Translations under genes and position numbers: made by a program
Part shown: piece by piece, positions 12,207 to 30,952 of the stretch
Numbering within the stretch: position 1 is the stretch's first letter
Layout of the letters: every line of letters begins with the position of its first letter
The notes under the pieces: generated by a model
Databases searched by the model: none
The model's input: the letters and a program-made list of their open reading frames with translations, nothing else
What the model was told of the DNA's origin: nothing
Assembly: GCF_014805685.1 (NCBI RefSeq)
Contig: NC_060899.1
Span: forward strand, 8,046,290-8,110,289
Length of the DNA: 64,000 bases
Reading direction: 5' to 3'
Source: Silurus meridionalis
Taxonomy: Eukaryota > Chordata > Actinopteri > Siluriformes > Siluridae

Positions 12207-12647
12207 AATGTCGACTGACATACCCTAGTTCCAGGTAACAATGTGTTAACATTAGAGCAAGATAGCATATAAGGGAGTCAGTTACTATACTCAATGCTAT
12301 TTTGTCTTGCAACTGCCTTAGTATGACATCTATCTCCCATTTAATGTCATCCACTGGCGTGACACCACTGGCCACATGATGTCTTAAGGATTACCTCATC
12401 ATAAGACGGGTCACGCATCAAGTACTGAGGGTTGTTCACCTGCGACATGCCCTATGCTCTATATACAGACCCACATATAGCTTTTTGCATGTTTCATCAA
12501 ATTTTAGCAGTCTATGTGTCAATGTCTGTTTACTGGTACTTTATTTGCATTAACTAAAACATAAGTCTATAACCTGTTCTCCATGAACTGTTTCTTACTT
12601 AAGAACAATTAACTGTGCTAACAATACTTCACACAACAACTATGAAA

Positions 12648-14337
12648 TTAAATAACTCTCTGTGCAATAGAAGGTTTGCCTAATGTATCATACGTAAATA
12701 TCATGGGTGGATGTCTTTGTCTGAAAGGATACTTTCTCTGTGACAGATGTGTTACAGCTGGGCTACCCTCATCTACCTCGTCCGATGATGTCTCTTCTCC
12801 CGCTTCTGTCATTTCATTTTCATCCCCCATTACATCTGCAATTTTTCCTGAGTTTCTTTTCCCTTCATCACATTCCTCCTCTATGGGCAGTGCCTGCTCA
12901 TCATCCAGCTCCTGGCCTAGATCTCCACCCATACCTCTTAACTGGAGCTCATTCTCCTCTGGACCCAACTGGCTTGTGCCTCTGCAAGCTGCTTTGTCGA
13001 CAGTGTCCTTAAGCATCTCCAGTCATTCTCATCTACTGAATCCTCTTCAGCCACCATATTTAATTGACGTGTGTCTTTTTCTCTTTGGTTGCAATTTGTT
13101 TTCCTTCTGGTCGCTATTGTCTATGGGTAGGAAATCACAGGGCAGCAACAAGTTTCTGTGCAGGACTCTCGCTACTCCTGAGCCACGCCTGGCTTCACTG
13201 CATACACTGGGCCATCTTCATACTTTCTTTCTGTCACAACATAAACTTGATCCTCCCAATAAGAACGTAGTTTTCCCGGCCCACCCCTTTCTCCACAATT
13301 TCTCACCAGTACTCTGTTTCCGGGCTGGAGATCCGCTCCATATATTTTCTTATCATAGCCGTGCTTTGCTCTACTCTGTTCTTTCTGGACCGTTCTTGAT
13401 GCCAATTCATACACTTCCTCCATGCGTTTTTTCCACTTGGCAACATAATCATCGTGTGAAGTTCCACACTCTCCGGCTTCCGGCCAAACATTAAATCAAT
13501 GGGCAGCCTTGGGTTTCTCCCATACAGAAGGTAGTATGGAGCATACCCAGTTACTTCACTTCGTGTGCAGTTATATGCATGGACTACCTTATTTAAGGAG
13601 CTCTTCCAATCAGACTTCGCTTGACTCGGCAGGGATCTGAGCATTGACAGCAATGTTCGATTGAACCTTTCCACCTGTCCATTTCCAGCAGGGTGGTATG
13701 GGGTTGTGTGGGAGTGTTGGATACCACAAAATTCCTTCATCTGGGCGAACAACTTGTTCTCAAATTCCTTCCCCTGATCATGGTGAAGTTTGGTGGGAAA
13801 TCCGTGCCTGAGAACAAAATCGCCAAAGATCTTTTCTGCTGCAGTTTTTGCTGACTTATTTTTACAGGCATATGCTTGGGCATAGCGTGTGAAGTGATCC
13901 ATTAACACCAGGATGTATTCGTAGCCACCCTTACAGCCCTCTAAATGCAGAAAATCTACTGACACCAGTTCAAAAGGGTAAGTAGTTACTATATTCACCA
14001 ATGGTGCTCTCGTCATCCTGTTTGGACGTTTCCGTTTCAAACAGCTACACACTTTGGTAACGTAATGTTCCACATAACCCTGCATGTGAGGCCAATAAAA
14101 TCTTTCTCGGATGAGGCTCAGTGTGCGCTCCACCCCTTGGTGTCCCATTTCCTCATGAAGCTCCTTAAGCACAAACTGGAGGTATTTGCTGGGCAGCACT
14201 ATCTGAGTTCGCCCTGCTGATTGCCGACATAGTATTCCTTCCTCGTCCAGGTATAACTTGCTTCTCTGTCTGTACAGTACAGTCACCTCATTGCCACGGT
14301 CTCGTCTCATCAACTCTGGCCAGTGGTCTGCCATCAC
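12648..14337 (-). pseudogene. Integrase region of Gypsy pol, broken into frames
   Basis: Largest piece 13303-14337. It has the HHCC zinc-binding N-terminus ([16 protein letters not shown], then [10 protein letters not shown]), then the DDE core with [30 protein letters not shown] and [21 protein letters not shown] second piece (13172-13423, another frame) has the GPY/F-type module ([19 protein letters not shown]). A third (12648-13016) is the acidic, low-complexity C-terminal tail. At least two frameshifts separate the pieces. The protein would insert element cDNA into the chromosome. The catalytic triad surroundings are intact in the text, so decay by substitution appears slight. Confidence 0.85.
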
Positions 14338-14353
14338 ATACTCTCGTACCCTT

Positions 14354-15910
14354 TTAGCACTGGATCTTTTCTTGAGCCTCTTTCAGTTCCTCAGTTGTCA
14401 CTTTAGCCATCTGTTTTTCCCCTTGTTCCTGCTCTACTAAAGAACAAACTTTTGCTAGGGTTATAGGGCACATCCAGGGTCCCTCTTCCTCTGACTTCAC
14501 AAGAAGACCATCTGTGACAGCAGCTACAACTCTTGGACTGGCCTCTTGTGAACAGGCCTGCATATAACTCTCCATATCCAGCGGCATTCTTGATAGCACA
14601 TCAGCATCTCTGTGTATGCGACCTGGTCTATATTTGATGGTAAAATTGTAGTCAGCCAACTCTGCTATCCATCGGTGAGTGGTGGCATTGAGCTTGGCCG
14701 TGGACAAAACATATGTCAATGGGTTATTGTCTGTATAGACCACGAAGGAGGTGGCGTAATATAGGTATTCACGGAATCGCTCACAAATGGCCCATTTCAT
14801 TGCCAGGAATTCCAGTTTCCCAGAGTGTAAATGATAATTCTTTTCTGGAGCCGTTAGTGTCCGTGACCCATAGCTAATGACTACCAGTTTCCCTTGCTGC
14901 CTTTGATACAGTACAGCACCAAGTCCATCTTGTGATGCATCACAATGCAATACAAAGGGCTCTTCAAAATCAGGGTAGCCTAAGATTGGAGGGTTCAGCA
15001 AGAACTCAAGAAGTTGACTGAGGACATTTTGGTGGTGTTCTGTCCATGATATCGGCTGACTGGCATGAAGTTGAGCTGTTTTCGCCCTTTCCTCCTTCCT
15101 TCTTACTACCATGACTTTTATGGCTTGCTTTATTTTCTGGAAGCTTTTCCACTGACAAAAGTTCATACAGAGGTTTGGCAATCTGAGAGAATCCAGGAAT
15201 ATATGTGCGGTAGTAGGACAGAAACCCCAGCAGTTGTCTTAGGTCACCCACAGTTTTAGGTTTACGGTCCCTTAGTGCTTGCACAGGTGCAATCTCTTTG
15301 GAGTCCATCGTGTAGCCCCCTTTCGACACTATTTTTCCCAAGAACTTAACCTCAGACTTAAAAAGCTCGCACTTTTTAGCTGTAAGCTTTACCCCATGAC
15401 TCTGGTAACGGCGTAGTACTTCTCTGACATCATTGAGATGCTCCTCGAATGTCTTACTATGTACAAGGTTATCATCTAAGTATGGAAGACAGGTGTTGTC
15501 TCTGAGTCCCAGCAAGCATTCCTCCATACTGCGCTGAAACTCAGCAGGAGCCGAGGACAAGCCAAATGGGATCCGGACCCATTCGTAAAGGCCCCAAGGT
15601 GTTATGAAAGCTGTAAAGGGTCGGCTGCCCTCTTCCACAAACCCCTGATGATACGCCTTCCCCTGATCCAGGACTGAGAACCATGTACTCCCACTTAAAC
15701 TGTTCAGCATGTCTTGCACCCTAGGAATGGGATGACGGTCTGGGATGGATTTGCGATTGAGCTCGGTAGTCTATACAGAGGCGAAGACTGCCATCCTTCT
15801 TGCGCACACAGACTACTGGGGATGCATAAGGAGGCGAGACTTCTGAATCCATTTTTATTTAAGAGGTCTTCCAGATATGCTTTTACCTCATTGTGCAGTG
15901 GTTTTGGCAC
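14354..15910 (-). pseudogene. Reverse transcriptase and RNase H region of Gypsy pol
   Basis: Pieces 15704-15910, 15006-15719 and 14354-15181 lie in three frames. The RT piece contains [19 protein letters not shown] and the catalytic box as [18 protein letters not shown] (YLDD). Then the connection domain ([20 protein letters not shown]) leads to the RNase H domain (FVLHCDASQDGLGAVLYQ, LEFLAMKWAICERF, VYTDNNPLTYVL). These are the standard Ty3/Gypsy order and motifs. The frameshift in the N-terminal fingers region falls near 15800. Confidence 0.87.
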
Positions 15911-16179
15911 AGAGACATACGTCGTTTTACTGGAGACGTGTCACTCAGCCTGATTTTCAGTTGGAGTGATGGGATGCACCCCATCATCCTCATCCTTTGC
16001 AAATGCTTCACATTCTTCTTTCAGCATTTGCTGAACTTTCCTTTGTTGTTCAGGTGTCAGGTGATCTATCGACACTGGTGGGTCCCACCTCTCTTTGTTA
16101 ACATCTTGGCCTGTGTTGACAACATGGTGTACACCTGTCCCCTTTACTTTCTGTGACTACTCGCGCCACCCCATCACCA

Positions 16180-17133
16180 CTACTGACATTCCAGTCTGCT
16201 GTTGCAACGACGGGTTGGGTGTCTGCTGGGTATATGGCTCTGACTTGCTGTACTCGTCCCAGGACCGTGCAGGGAGCGAGTAATATCCCATTTGGTGTTG
16301 TTGGTAACTGGGATCTGTACTTTTGTTAAGTTCCACTTCTGAAGACTAACTACCATCCTGGCTACATTTAGCCCCTCAGGCCACTGTGGAATATCTTCTG
16401 GTTCAAACAGGACTTCCTGTTTTGCAGCAAGCTGACCAGTCCTAACATTACAACTTACTGTTGTCGTCTGTCCTGCTGCCACTATTATGTTTATCCTTCC
16501 CACCTTTACTATTCCCTCTCTTTCCGCTTGGTCCCCGTTCTGCATCATTTGGATCAGTGCAACAGATTTTCTGCCGTTGAATGAGAAAGCTTCCTTTACC
16601 ACTTCTGAGACAACATCAGGGTGCTGCTCCATTCCCTTTGACACCAGATGCTGTATCACATTGTAGCCAATGATTGAGGCTGCCCCACGCCTTGCTCCTT
16701 TGAAACAAGCACTGGCACCGGCAGTTCTACCTGAGCCCCTCTTTTGGCCCTAGTTGGAGTTTCAGCTCCACCCATCCAGAGAAGGAATGTCGGTTTGGTT
16801 TGCTGCTTGACCAATGAGTGTTTCACCTTCACTCAATAGTTCACTCAGGCTCCGTGTCTGTAGATGGGGAAGGCAAGTATTTTTAAACTCGTCATTGATG
16901 ATGGTCACCTGCGATCCAGTGTCCCAGAGCGCCTTCACCGGCACACCTTCAAAGAAACAGTCAACCATACATCTTGGACCAATGAGTTTATCCAGTTTAG
17001 CTTGACGCTGCAAAGGAATGTGACTGATGTAGGTGGTAGCTCTGGCATGCTCAGCCTTTCCTTTTTGTTCAAGTTCTGCTTCCAGTTGTTTAATTCTTTG
17101 CCAGGAGCTCTTGGGTTTTCTCTTGTGGATCAA
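16180..17133 (-). pseudogene. Aspartic protease region of Gypsy pol
   Basis: The piece 16762-17133 has the retropepsin signature DTGS within ALWDTGSQVTIIND. A further piece, 16180-16659, in the same frame but behind stops, should be the protease-RT spacer. It lies between gag and RT, as in other Gypsy elements, and would cut the polyprotein into mature parts. Confidence 0.75.
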
Positions 17134-17225
17134 TGTAGTTCAGAATGGAGGTGGAGCTTTCTGGTTTCATTGAATGGACAGATATCTTTACATCGCTTCT
17201 CCCCTCAGCTGGATTCTTTATTGCT

Positions 17226-18578
17226 CTACAACCGGGCAGCATGGCCCACAGCTCCACATCTGAAGCAGTGCTCACATCGATCCTCCTCACCTTTCTCCTG
17301 ACAAGCTCTGCACCCCTTCCGGTAGCGGCCTCTTTCCTTGGTTATGTGTTCAGGAGGGCGATTTTGAATCCTCCTGAGTTCTGCAACTTCCTCTATCAGG
17401 AGTTTAACCATCTCATATAGCTCTGATTCTTTCTGTCCCTCCATTGCTGGTGCCTCTTTGCCTCTTCGCCTAAAGATGTCACTTGGCTGCTTATTAACCA
17501 GATCTTTGGTGGTCATATCAGCCTGCTTGCCAGAATGGGACTGCATTTCTGAACACAGCTGGTGTACTTTTGCCACTTTGCTCCCTGTGTTCTTCTTTTG
17601 TTTATTTAGTCTCTCCGTCTCGTCACCAGCTGCTTCATTTGTTTTGTTTATCAGCATTTCATCCGAGATCTCTGAATCATCCAGATACGGCCTCAGCTGA
17701 AATTTTATATGATCACTGCTCAAACCTGTCCCCACTGAGCGTAAGAACTTTTTCTGAATATGCTCTGTACTAAAATATTCACCACCTTCTTCACACGCGC
17801 AGCAACCTCTCTTTAACTCAATAGCTCTAAATAGGAAGGCTTGTGGAGACTCGTTTGCATTTTGTGTAATGTTCAACAATTTGTAGTACAAGTCAGTAGA
17901 ACTGTCCTCCTTGAAATGTCCCTTTAATATTACTTTCAGCTGTGAGAGAGTGAGATCTCTTTTGATTTCAAGCATATTGCGTAAGCTTAGTCCTGGGCTA
18001 ATGGCTTTTATTACAGCTTCAATAATTTCTGCCTCATCATGGCCCCTTCTCAATCCTTTATCCACCTGATGCATTAAATTAGTGAATGACAGCTTGTCCT
18101 TTTGTCCGACCTCTCCAATCTGTCCGCTGATTTTGAAATCTCTCCTCACAGTGACTTCAGGGGCAAGACCAATAAATGATTGCTGTTCAATGGGTCTACT
18201 CCGTCCTGCTCCAGCATCTTTTACTTTAATTTTTCCCATTACTGTATTTCCAGAATGCAAATCCACCTCATTCAGTAAATCGTTTGCTGTCGGAGAGATA
18301 TCTGTCACGGTTTTATCGTTGGCGCCATTTTCCACTTTCTCCCTCTCTAGCTGCGCCTCCATAAAAGTTAGCATTGAACACATGTAGCGCTTTGCTACAT
18401 CTTCTTCCTCGCTATCCATGATAGCATCGACAGACTCTGTGACTATATTAATAAGTGCGCGTTTAGTAATGACATGCCCGGTAGGGATTTTGTTACACTC
18501 ACATACCTCCTTCACTTGGTCTAGCCGCAACAACCACAACCTTCCTGTCACGCGTTCGGCTAGCGTTTCTAGATCCAT
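17226..18578 (-). CDS. Gag protein of the Gypsy element
   Basis: Open frame of about 450 residues from the first in-frame ATG at 18578. The helical capsid-like segment (LSFTNLMHQVDKGLRRGHDE, then LTLSQLKVILKGHFKE) is followed at the C-terminus by a CCHC zinc knuckle, CFRCGAVGH, where the frame ends. The expected final Cys lies in another frame (CRAIKNP context at about 17225), so a one-base shift near 17230 separates gag from pol. This may be natural gag-pol frameshifting, decay, or a consensus error. Confidence 0.8.
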   Translation of the reverse strand: MDLETLAERVTGRLWLLRLDQVKEVCECNKIPTGHVITKRALINIVTESVDAIMDSEEEDVAKRYMCSMLTFMEAQLEREKVENGANDKTVTDISPTANDLLNEVDLHSGNTVMGKIKVKDAGAGRSRPIEQQSFIGLAPEVTVRRDFKISGQIGEVGQKDKLSFTNLMHQVDKGLRRGHDEAEIIEAVIKAISPGLSLRNMLEIKRDLTLSQLKVILKGHFKEDSSTDLYYKLLNITQNANESPQAFLFRAIELKRGCCACEEGGEYFSTEHIQKKFLRSVGTGLSSDHIKFQLRPYLDDSEISDEMLINKTNEAAGDETERLNKQKKNTGSKVAKVHQLCSEMQSHSGKQADMTTKDLVNKQPSDIFRRRGKEAPAMEGQKESELYEMVKLLIEEVAELRRIQNRPPEHITKERGRYRKGCRACQEKGEEDRCEHCFRCGAVGHAARL

Positions 18579-18675
18579 CGAGAGCCGGTATGCTAGCTTA
18601 CTCAACCGTGAATCTCTGCTCTTCAATTCACTTGCTCCGTTCCCACCGGTGATCCCTTAAACTCGCACTTCTTAG

Positions 18676-18695
18676 AAATCCCAGCGGTGCCTCCA
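18676..18695 (-). other. Candidate primer binding site of the Gypsy element
   Basis: Four bases inside the 5' LTR the minus strand reads TGGAGGCACCGCTGGGATTT. Starting with TGG, the complement of a tRNA CCA end, is right for a PBS. I could not match the rest with confidence to a standard tRNA 3' end. Confidence 0.5.
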
Positions 18696-18699
18696 AGTT

Positions 18700-19125
18700 T
18701 GTTGCATGCTGAAATAAATGAAGTTCCAGACGTGCGTGATTTGATGGGTTCGTTTATTATCTCTTAATTTTCTCTCTCTGCTTACAAATGGAAGCGCTAA
18801 TTCCAAGCTTTTCACACACCAAAACTCTCCGCCTTTTTTCCTATTAACTCTTTGTTTTCAGTCTTCGCTTGCACCTTTTTCCCTACTAGAGCCCCTACAG
18901 TTAGATTGCTAGCACAACATGCCTTCTTGAGCATTCATCACAGCAGTTTGAGCAGTTTCATGCATTTACACAAACATTTCTCCAAACCAGACTTTAGTCA
19001 TTAAACCCATCATAAATCCAAAACACAACCATCAAAATGAACTACATAATGTAAAACAAAAAAACATCTGGGGGGGTTATTATTTTCCTTCAAAAACAGA
19101 AACATCACATTACATAAGCCCCACA
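18700..19125 (-). repeat. 5' LTR of the Gypsy element
   Basis: 426 bp, co-linear with 11757-12189 and free of substitutions against it by eye. The element promoter should lie here; no further sub-structure is claimed. Confidence 0.92.
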
Positions 19126-19499
19126 CAAATAATAAATAACATTAATGCAGTTGACTTTGTGCAAATCCATTTCAGTAACTGCATGTTCAGTCTATGGAGA
19201 ATATTTACTATGTTGATTGTTAGTGGTGACTACTTTCAATAAATTTACCATGCTATAGAACAGTGATGAAGTTGGGATGTTCATGTCTGTATGATATGCA
19301 GTTCCAGGGATTGCAAATGTAAATAATAGACTTTTAATATCCATTTGCCTCTTATATTAGCCAACACTCCTCTTACCATCCGGAAGTGCTGGCGAGGTGA
19401 TGTGTATATGCATTTGCCATTAAAATAAACATCTGGCATTGATCATTCCAGTCATTTATTTTTTTTCCCCTGCAAATTTGTTGCAACAATGTCTTTCAT

Positions 19500-19750
19500 T
19501 TTATTTTTATCATAACAACAGCTAAGAACAACACTGTCTTGTGTTGTCTTTGTACCAGGTTGCACATGATGCACTATATGTGGCAAGGACATTTACTAGT
19601 CCTTAGCACTGTGTTTTCTGTTATGTAGCTTTATGTTGTCTATGTAGCACCATGGTTCTGGAGGAACGTTGTTTCATTTTACTGTGTACTGCGTCAACTA
19701 TATATGGTTAAAATGACAATAAAAACTTCTTGACTTGACTTGACTTGAAA
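19500..19750 (+). mobile_element. LINE 3' tail, family with (CTTGA)n end
   Basis: TTTACTGTGTACTGCGTCAA is followed by an AATGACAATAAA motif and three CTTGA units. A second copy lies in reverse at about 63448-63720, sharing the block around TATATATGGTTAAAATGACA. Untranslated 3' ends with such tails are typical of L2/CR1/Rex-type LINEs or SINEs that use them. Confidence 0.65.
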
Positions 19751-19829
19751 TATTTGGCTTTCACTCATGCGATTTAAAGGGAAAACGATGCCAAGTTTTT
19801 CAACTCAGCATTACCATAATCTTATAACC

Positions 19830-20083
19830 TTCCACTTCTGCACATTTCCTCTTCAGTGCCATAGCCTTAGAAGCATTTATCCGTACTTTTTAATGATGTC
19901 TACACATCTCTGCACTGCTATAGCCTTTATATTTATTTACTGTACATATGCTTACATATATATCACATGCTGTAAATATGCTACATATTTATCTGCACTA
20001 TTGCTACATTTTGCACTTCTGGTATATGCCAAACTGCATTTCGTTGCTGTGTACCTTTACAATGCAATGACAATAAAGTTTGT

Positions 20084-20090
<7 letters not shown>
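19830..20090 (+). mobile_element. LINE 3' tail, family with (CTAT)n end
   Basis: Contains a run that translates to YCTYAYIYITCCKYATYLSA and ends AATGCAATGACAATAAAGTT before the CTAT array. Reverse copies lie at about 52580-52745 and 54990-55130. The translation is a useful fingerprint and not a gene. Confidence 0.7.
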
Positions 20091-20157
<67 letters not shown>

Positions 20158-20211
20158 CATCCATCCATCCATCCATCCATCCATCCATCCATCCATCCAT
20201 CCATCCATCCC
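20085..20211. repeat. Compound (CTAT)n-(CCAT)n microsatellite
   Basis: About 18 CTAT units followed by about 13 CCAT units, at the tail of a LINE fragment. The repeat probably grew from the LINE tail. The long Ser-Ile-Tyr-Leu frame across it is an artefact. Confidence 0.95.
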
Positions 20212-20972
20212 AAGGACTAAATACAAACTGTAAATTACACTATTCAGTTGTCCAAAGTTGTTGTTAGCAAGTAACTGTAGCAACAGCTATCTGACTGAGC
20301 ACAAGAGACTCAGGTTCACGGGGCTTCTACGTGTCCTGGCTGATCTGCCTGAACCGTGGGATTCAGCGAAAGAAACAGTCTTCTTGATCTGAGGGAGATT
20401 CTGGAATCCATGGATTCTGTGAATTCTAAGGATTCGTTGATTGACCTCTAATGAACTTCCATGGCAAAAGCAGGCAGCATCCCTCCTGACTCAAGTGCCT
20501 TAGATTCAGATCCTTTCACTGTGTGATTCAGAAGGATTTGATTTCTCATCTCCGCTATGCAGTATGGAAGTATATTTGGGACAAAAGAAATTGTAAATCG
20601 TATTTGCAGCTGCGTATTCCATAAGAGGACACATCAATCGTGGCATAATCCAAACGCAATTGCAAATCTTGCAATACCATTTACGTGTTTCGCTTTTCGA
20701 ACGACTGGCAAATTTCAAATGGAAAAGCAAAGTTCATTTGAAACTGTGTTTACTTTGTCTTAAACGTTTTGACTATGTCAAGTTTAAATTGCAAACTGCT
20801 TTTTCACTTTTTTCGCATCGTGTGTGCAGCCTGCCAAAACTCAAATAAAATCGCAATTCCTTTTGTATTTGCATATTTGAAGAAAAAAAAAACTATGCCC
20901 TTAAGTTTTATTTTTCCCACTTTGAAGCAGTGTGCGTGTGCTTCATTTCTTCAGAGGGCGAGGCGGTAATGT

Positions 20973-21035
20973 ACTACAATTCCCATGAGCTCCTGCATTG
21001 GGCGCGGGAACGCGGGTGCGCATGCGCGTGACGTA
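20973..21035 (+). promoter_or_regulatory. ube2t promoter: ZNF143, E2F, NRF1 and CRE-like motifs
   Basis: In 63 bp: ACTACAATTCCCA (20973-20985), the core of the ZNF143/Staf SBS motif; GGCGCGGGAA (21001-21010), an E2F site in reverse; TGCGCATGCGC (21017-21027), a palindromic NRF1 site; and GTGACGTA (21028-21035), CRE/ATF-like. No TATA box. They lie just upstream of the donor (21093) of the presumed noncoding first exon. This set fits an S-phase DNA-repair gene. Confidence 0.75.
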
Positions 21036-21092
21036 TTAAATTTCAGCCGGGAGAATCAAAGTAACGAAAAGCAAAACAGTTCATTGATTCCG
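21036..21092 (+). other. ube2t: Presumed 5'-UTR exon 1 of ube2t
   Basis: Ends at a strong donor, CCG|GTAAGT, at 21092/21093 and contains no in-frame start. The transcription start is not defined by sequence; the left edge is set just after the motif cluster. The next exon begins after CACGCAG at 21355. Confidence 0.5.
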
Positions 21093-21376
21093 GTAAGTTA
21101 CAGTGGGTTTATATATACATATTTATTTTAGTTTGGGAGGTATTCGATTTATATAGTATGCTGTAAATAATGAATATTTTTGATAAAGAAAGATATAGAG
21201 CTAGTATTGGACACGGTGGCTGTCATGAATGTTTGCTAAGTTTGGAGACCTCAACAGTTACACCCCAGTGTCGTCCTGAACTTCATAAAGCTAAAGCTAA
21301 CGATTACGATAAATACAGTTGTTGCATTATTTTCCATTATTTTCTGAACACGCAGACATTCGTGGACGAAGCCGAC

Positions 21377-26356
<4,980 letters not shown>

Positions 26357-27666
26357 TATGAGTTGTCCTAGTCCCTATTTGTGTTTATGTACGTTTTGTG
26401 TTTTTATTTTTATTTTAGTGTTAATAAAATCTTAATAAATAATTTTACAATTATAACTTGTACAGAAATACAAGAATGTTAATAAATGTAAATTAAAGGT
26501 GGTACACATTCAGCACAGTAAGAATCACTTCCTTCAGGCATTTGTTAAACATTGGAAATGTTTATTTTGAGGTAATATTCACGTGATCATTTTCTTTAAC
26601 GAAACATTCCATATAAAAATATAAAACAAAAACAAAAATCATCAACCGAGGCTGAATCTGAATGGCAAAAGACCAACTTCACACACAATTATGATAAACT
26701 ATTTTATCGCACCCGAGCACGGAAAACACGTCGAAGTCTGATATTTGGGACAATTACTGGTGCTTGTTATATCATATTAAATTCAGGACTGTTTAAAATA
26801 AATATACAAGATGAAAAGTACAACCTACTCAGCAAAGCGCGTGTATAATCTGGCAACATCATTCATCCTGATGTGTAAAGTTTAATTTATTTATTAGATT
26901 TTTTTTGGACATAGAAAATTGGAATGAAGAGTTGCATCAAATGGTTATATTTTTTTTTTCAGCTGAGAGCTGAATTTTAACAAGACTGTGGGGAAAATGT
27001 CCCAGTGGCTTATAATATTGAGCTTGATATTTAGCGGTTGAACAAACCCTGCTTTGGTTCACCTTTTCTTTTTTTATTATATATTTTTTTCCCTCCCTTG
27101 AACTTATGAGGCAGTTCGAGCCAATAGTTCAGGATGCTCCTATAGATCAGCTCAACCTCTATGTAATCGTATACAGTAACACTGTCCAGGTTCCCTGGAG
27201 TCCTAAGAAAATCTATTATTTTACAGATGACTAGTTAATTTGTACAAAATAACACCACTTTAACAGCTGAAATTCATTCTTTTCTATTACGATTTGTGTT
27301 TTATCTATTTTATCGAACTAAACAGGTTAATATTGTCAATATTAAGAATGAATAAATAAACTGAATTTAAAATGTTTTCTTTAGCCTTAGCAGTGACTTT
27401 TTAATCCTATCTGAAAAAAATACAAATGAAATATAATACAAATTATGATAACCTTGCTGACATTTTCTTACTCTTACCTTACGCTTATTCTATTCGCTTA
27501 ATTCGGATGGCAGAACGATTCAAGGCAAAATAAGGAAAAAAACCAAAACACAAGCATAATAGTTGCTATAAGTTAAGTCCTTTCCTGAACGTGAACCGGA
27601 TTCAGTTGTAGATGGATCGTTGTCATGGATGGTTTCTGGCTGAAAGGACCTACGGTGAAGTTGAGC
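26357..27666. other. Convergent 3' UTRs of ube2t and cdc42
   Basis: The ube2t 3' UTR runs right from 26357 and has AATAAA signals near 26424 and 26434. The cdc42 3' UTR runs left from 27666. Very AT-rich; no separate gene or RNA is recognised. The exact ends of the two transcripts are not visible. Confidence 0.55.
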
Positions 27667-30219
<2,553 letters not shown>

Positions 30220-30952
30220 TTAAATGTTCAAATCTGATTGGTCAGATATTGAGTGATTTTCTATAACTGTACAAAGACAAAAAATGATGGGTGTAAAAGA
30301 TCATGCTGGTCACAATTCTGATTCATTCTACTGGTTTTATGATCAAAGTGGGGAAAAAATATTTGGTAATAATACTCCTTGTTTCTGAATCATATTCATT
30401 GCCTGTGTAAAAACAAACAAAATAGCTACAAACTGAGGCTTAATATTTCACACTACAGGTGACTTATAGTTAAAAAAATAAATAAATAAATACAATTTAT
30501 GTGAATAAACCAAGTCTCTAGCCTGAGCAAAATGATCAGTTGATACATTATGAGATCTGTAGCAAGAACTCAAGTCATCTAAAAGCCAGATTGCACACAG
30601 ATTAGTAATAATGCTGAAATGTGTATTTGTAAAACTAGAAAGGTTTTCAAAATAGCCGCAAGTGGGTGTGTCCCGCATAAATATGGTTTGTTTAAATTAA
30701 TAGCAGTCCAACATCACATTCAGATCACTGTTTTTGGTAGAAATGATATTTCTACATGGTAAATATTTTACTAGTAGGTGTAGTAGAGTAATAAGAAAAC
30801 CCACAGACCCAACAGTAATTACATGCATGTGGCTCACTGTGTGTATATGAATCATCAAACATGTTCAAAATAAAAGCAGTGTGGAGTTTAATTAAAGAGG
30901 TCAATTATTCTGTGAAGAAACTGGTGTCAAACAAGTGTCCCCTCGTTGAAAG

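Larger units (their letters stand above)
11757..19125 (-). mobile_element. Full-length Ty3/Gypsy LTR retrotransposon
   Basis: Two direct LTRs (11757-12189 and 18700-19125) bound a 6.5-kb interior that reads on the minus strand in the order gag, protease, reverse transcriptase, RNase H, integrase. This order (integrase last) defines Ty3/Gypsy rather than Ty1/Copia. The LTRs start TG and end CA on the element strand. A purine-rich tract lies directly inside the 3' LTR (12190-12206). The flanks share CAAA (11753-11756 and 19126-19129), a 4-bp target duplication that becomes CAAAT if the first LTR base is shared. The coding region is split among several frames; see the note on homopolymer differences between the LTRs. 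Confidence 0.93.
19126..20960. other. Spacer between the Gypsy element and ube2t
   Basis: Contains two LINE 3'-tail copies of different families (about 19500-19750 and 19830-20090) and a compound tetranucleotide array. From 20215 to the ube2t promoter there are only short frames with no recognised family. Confidence 0.5.

Noticed and set aside
12676..13494. 272-codon Ser/Pro-rich open frame (+)
   Set aside because: Antisense of the Gypsy integrase tail and core; no plus-strand splice or start context, and the minus strand has the recognised domains.
19767..20267. 166-codon open frame (+)
   Set aside because: It is a LINE tail followed by CTAT/CCAT microsatellite; the same peptide text recurs in reverse at 52.7 kb.
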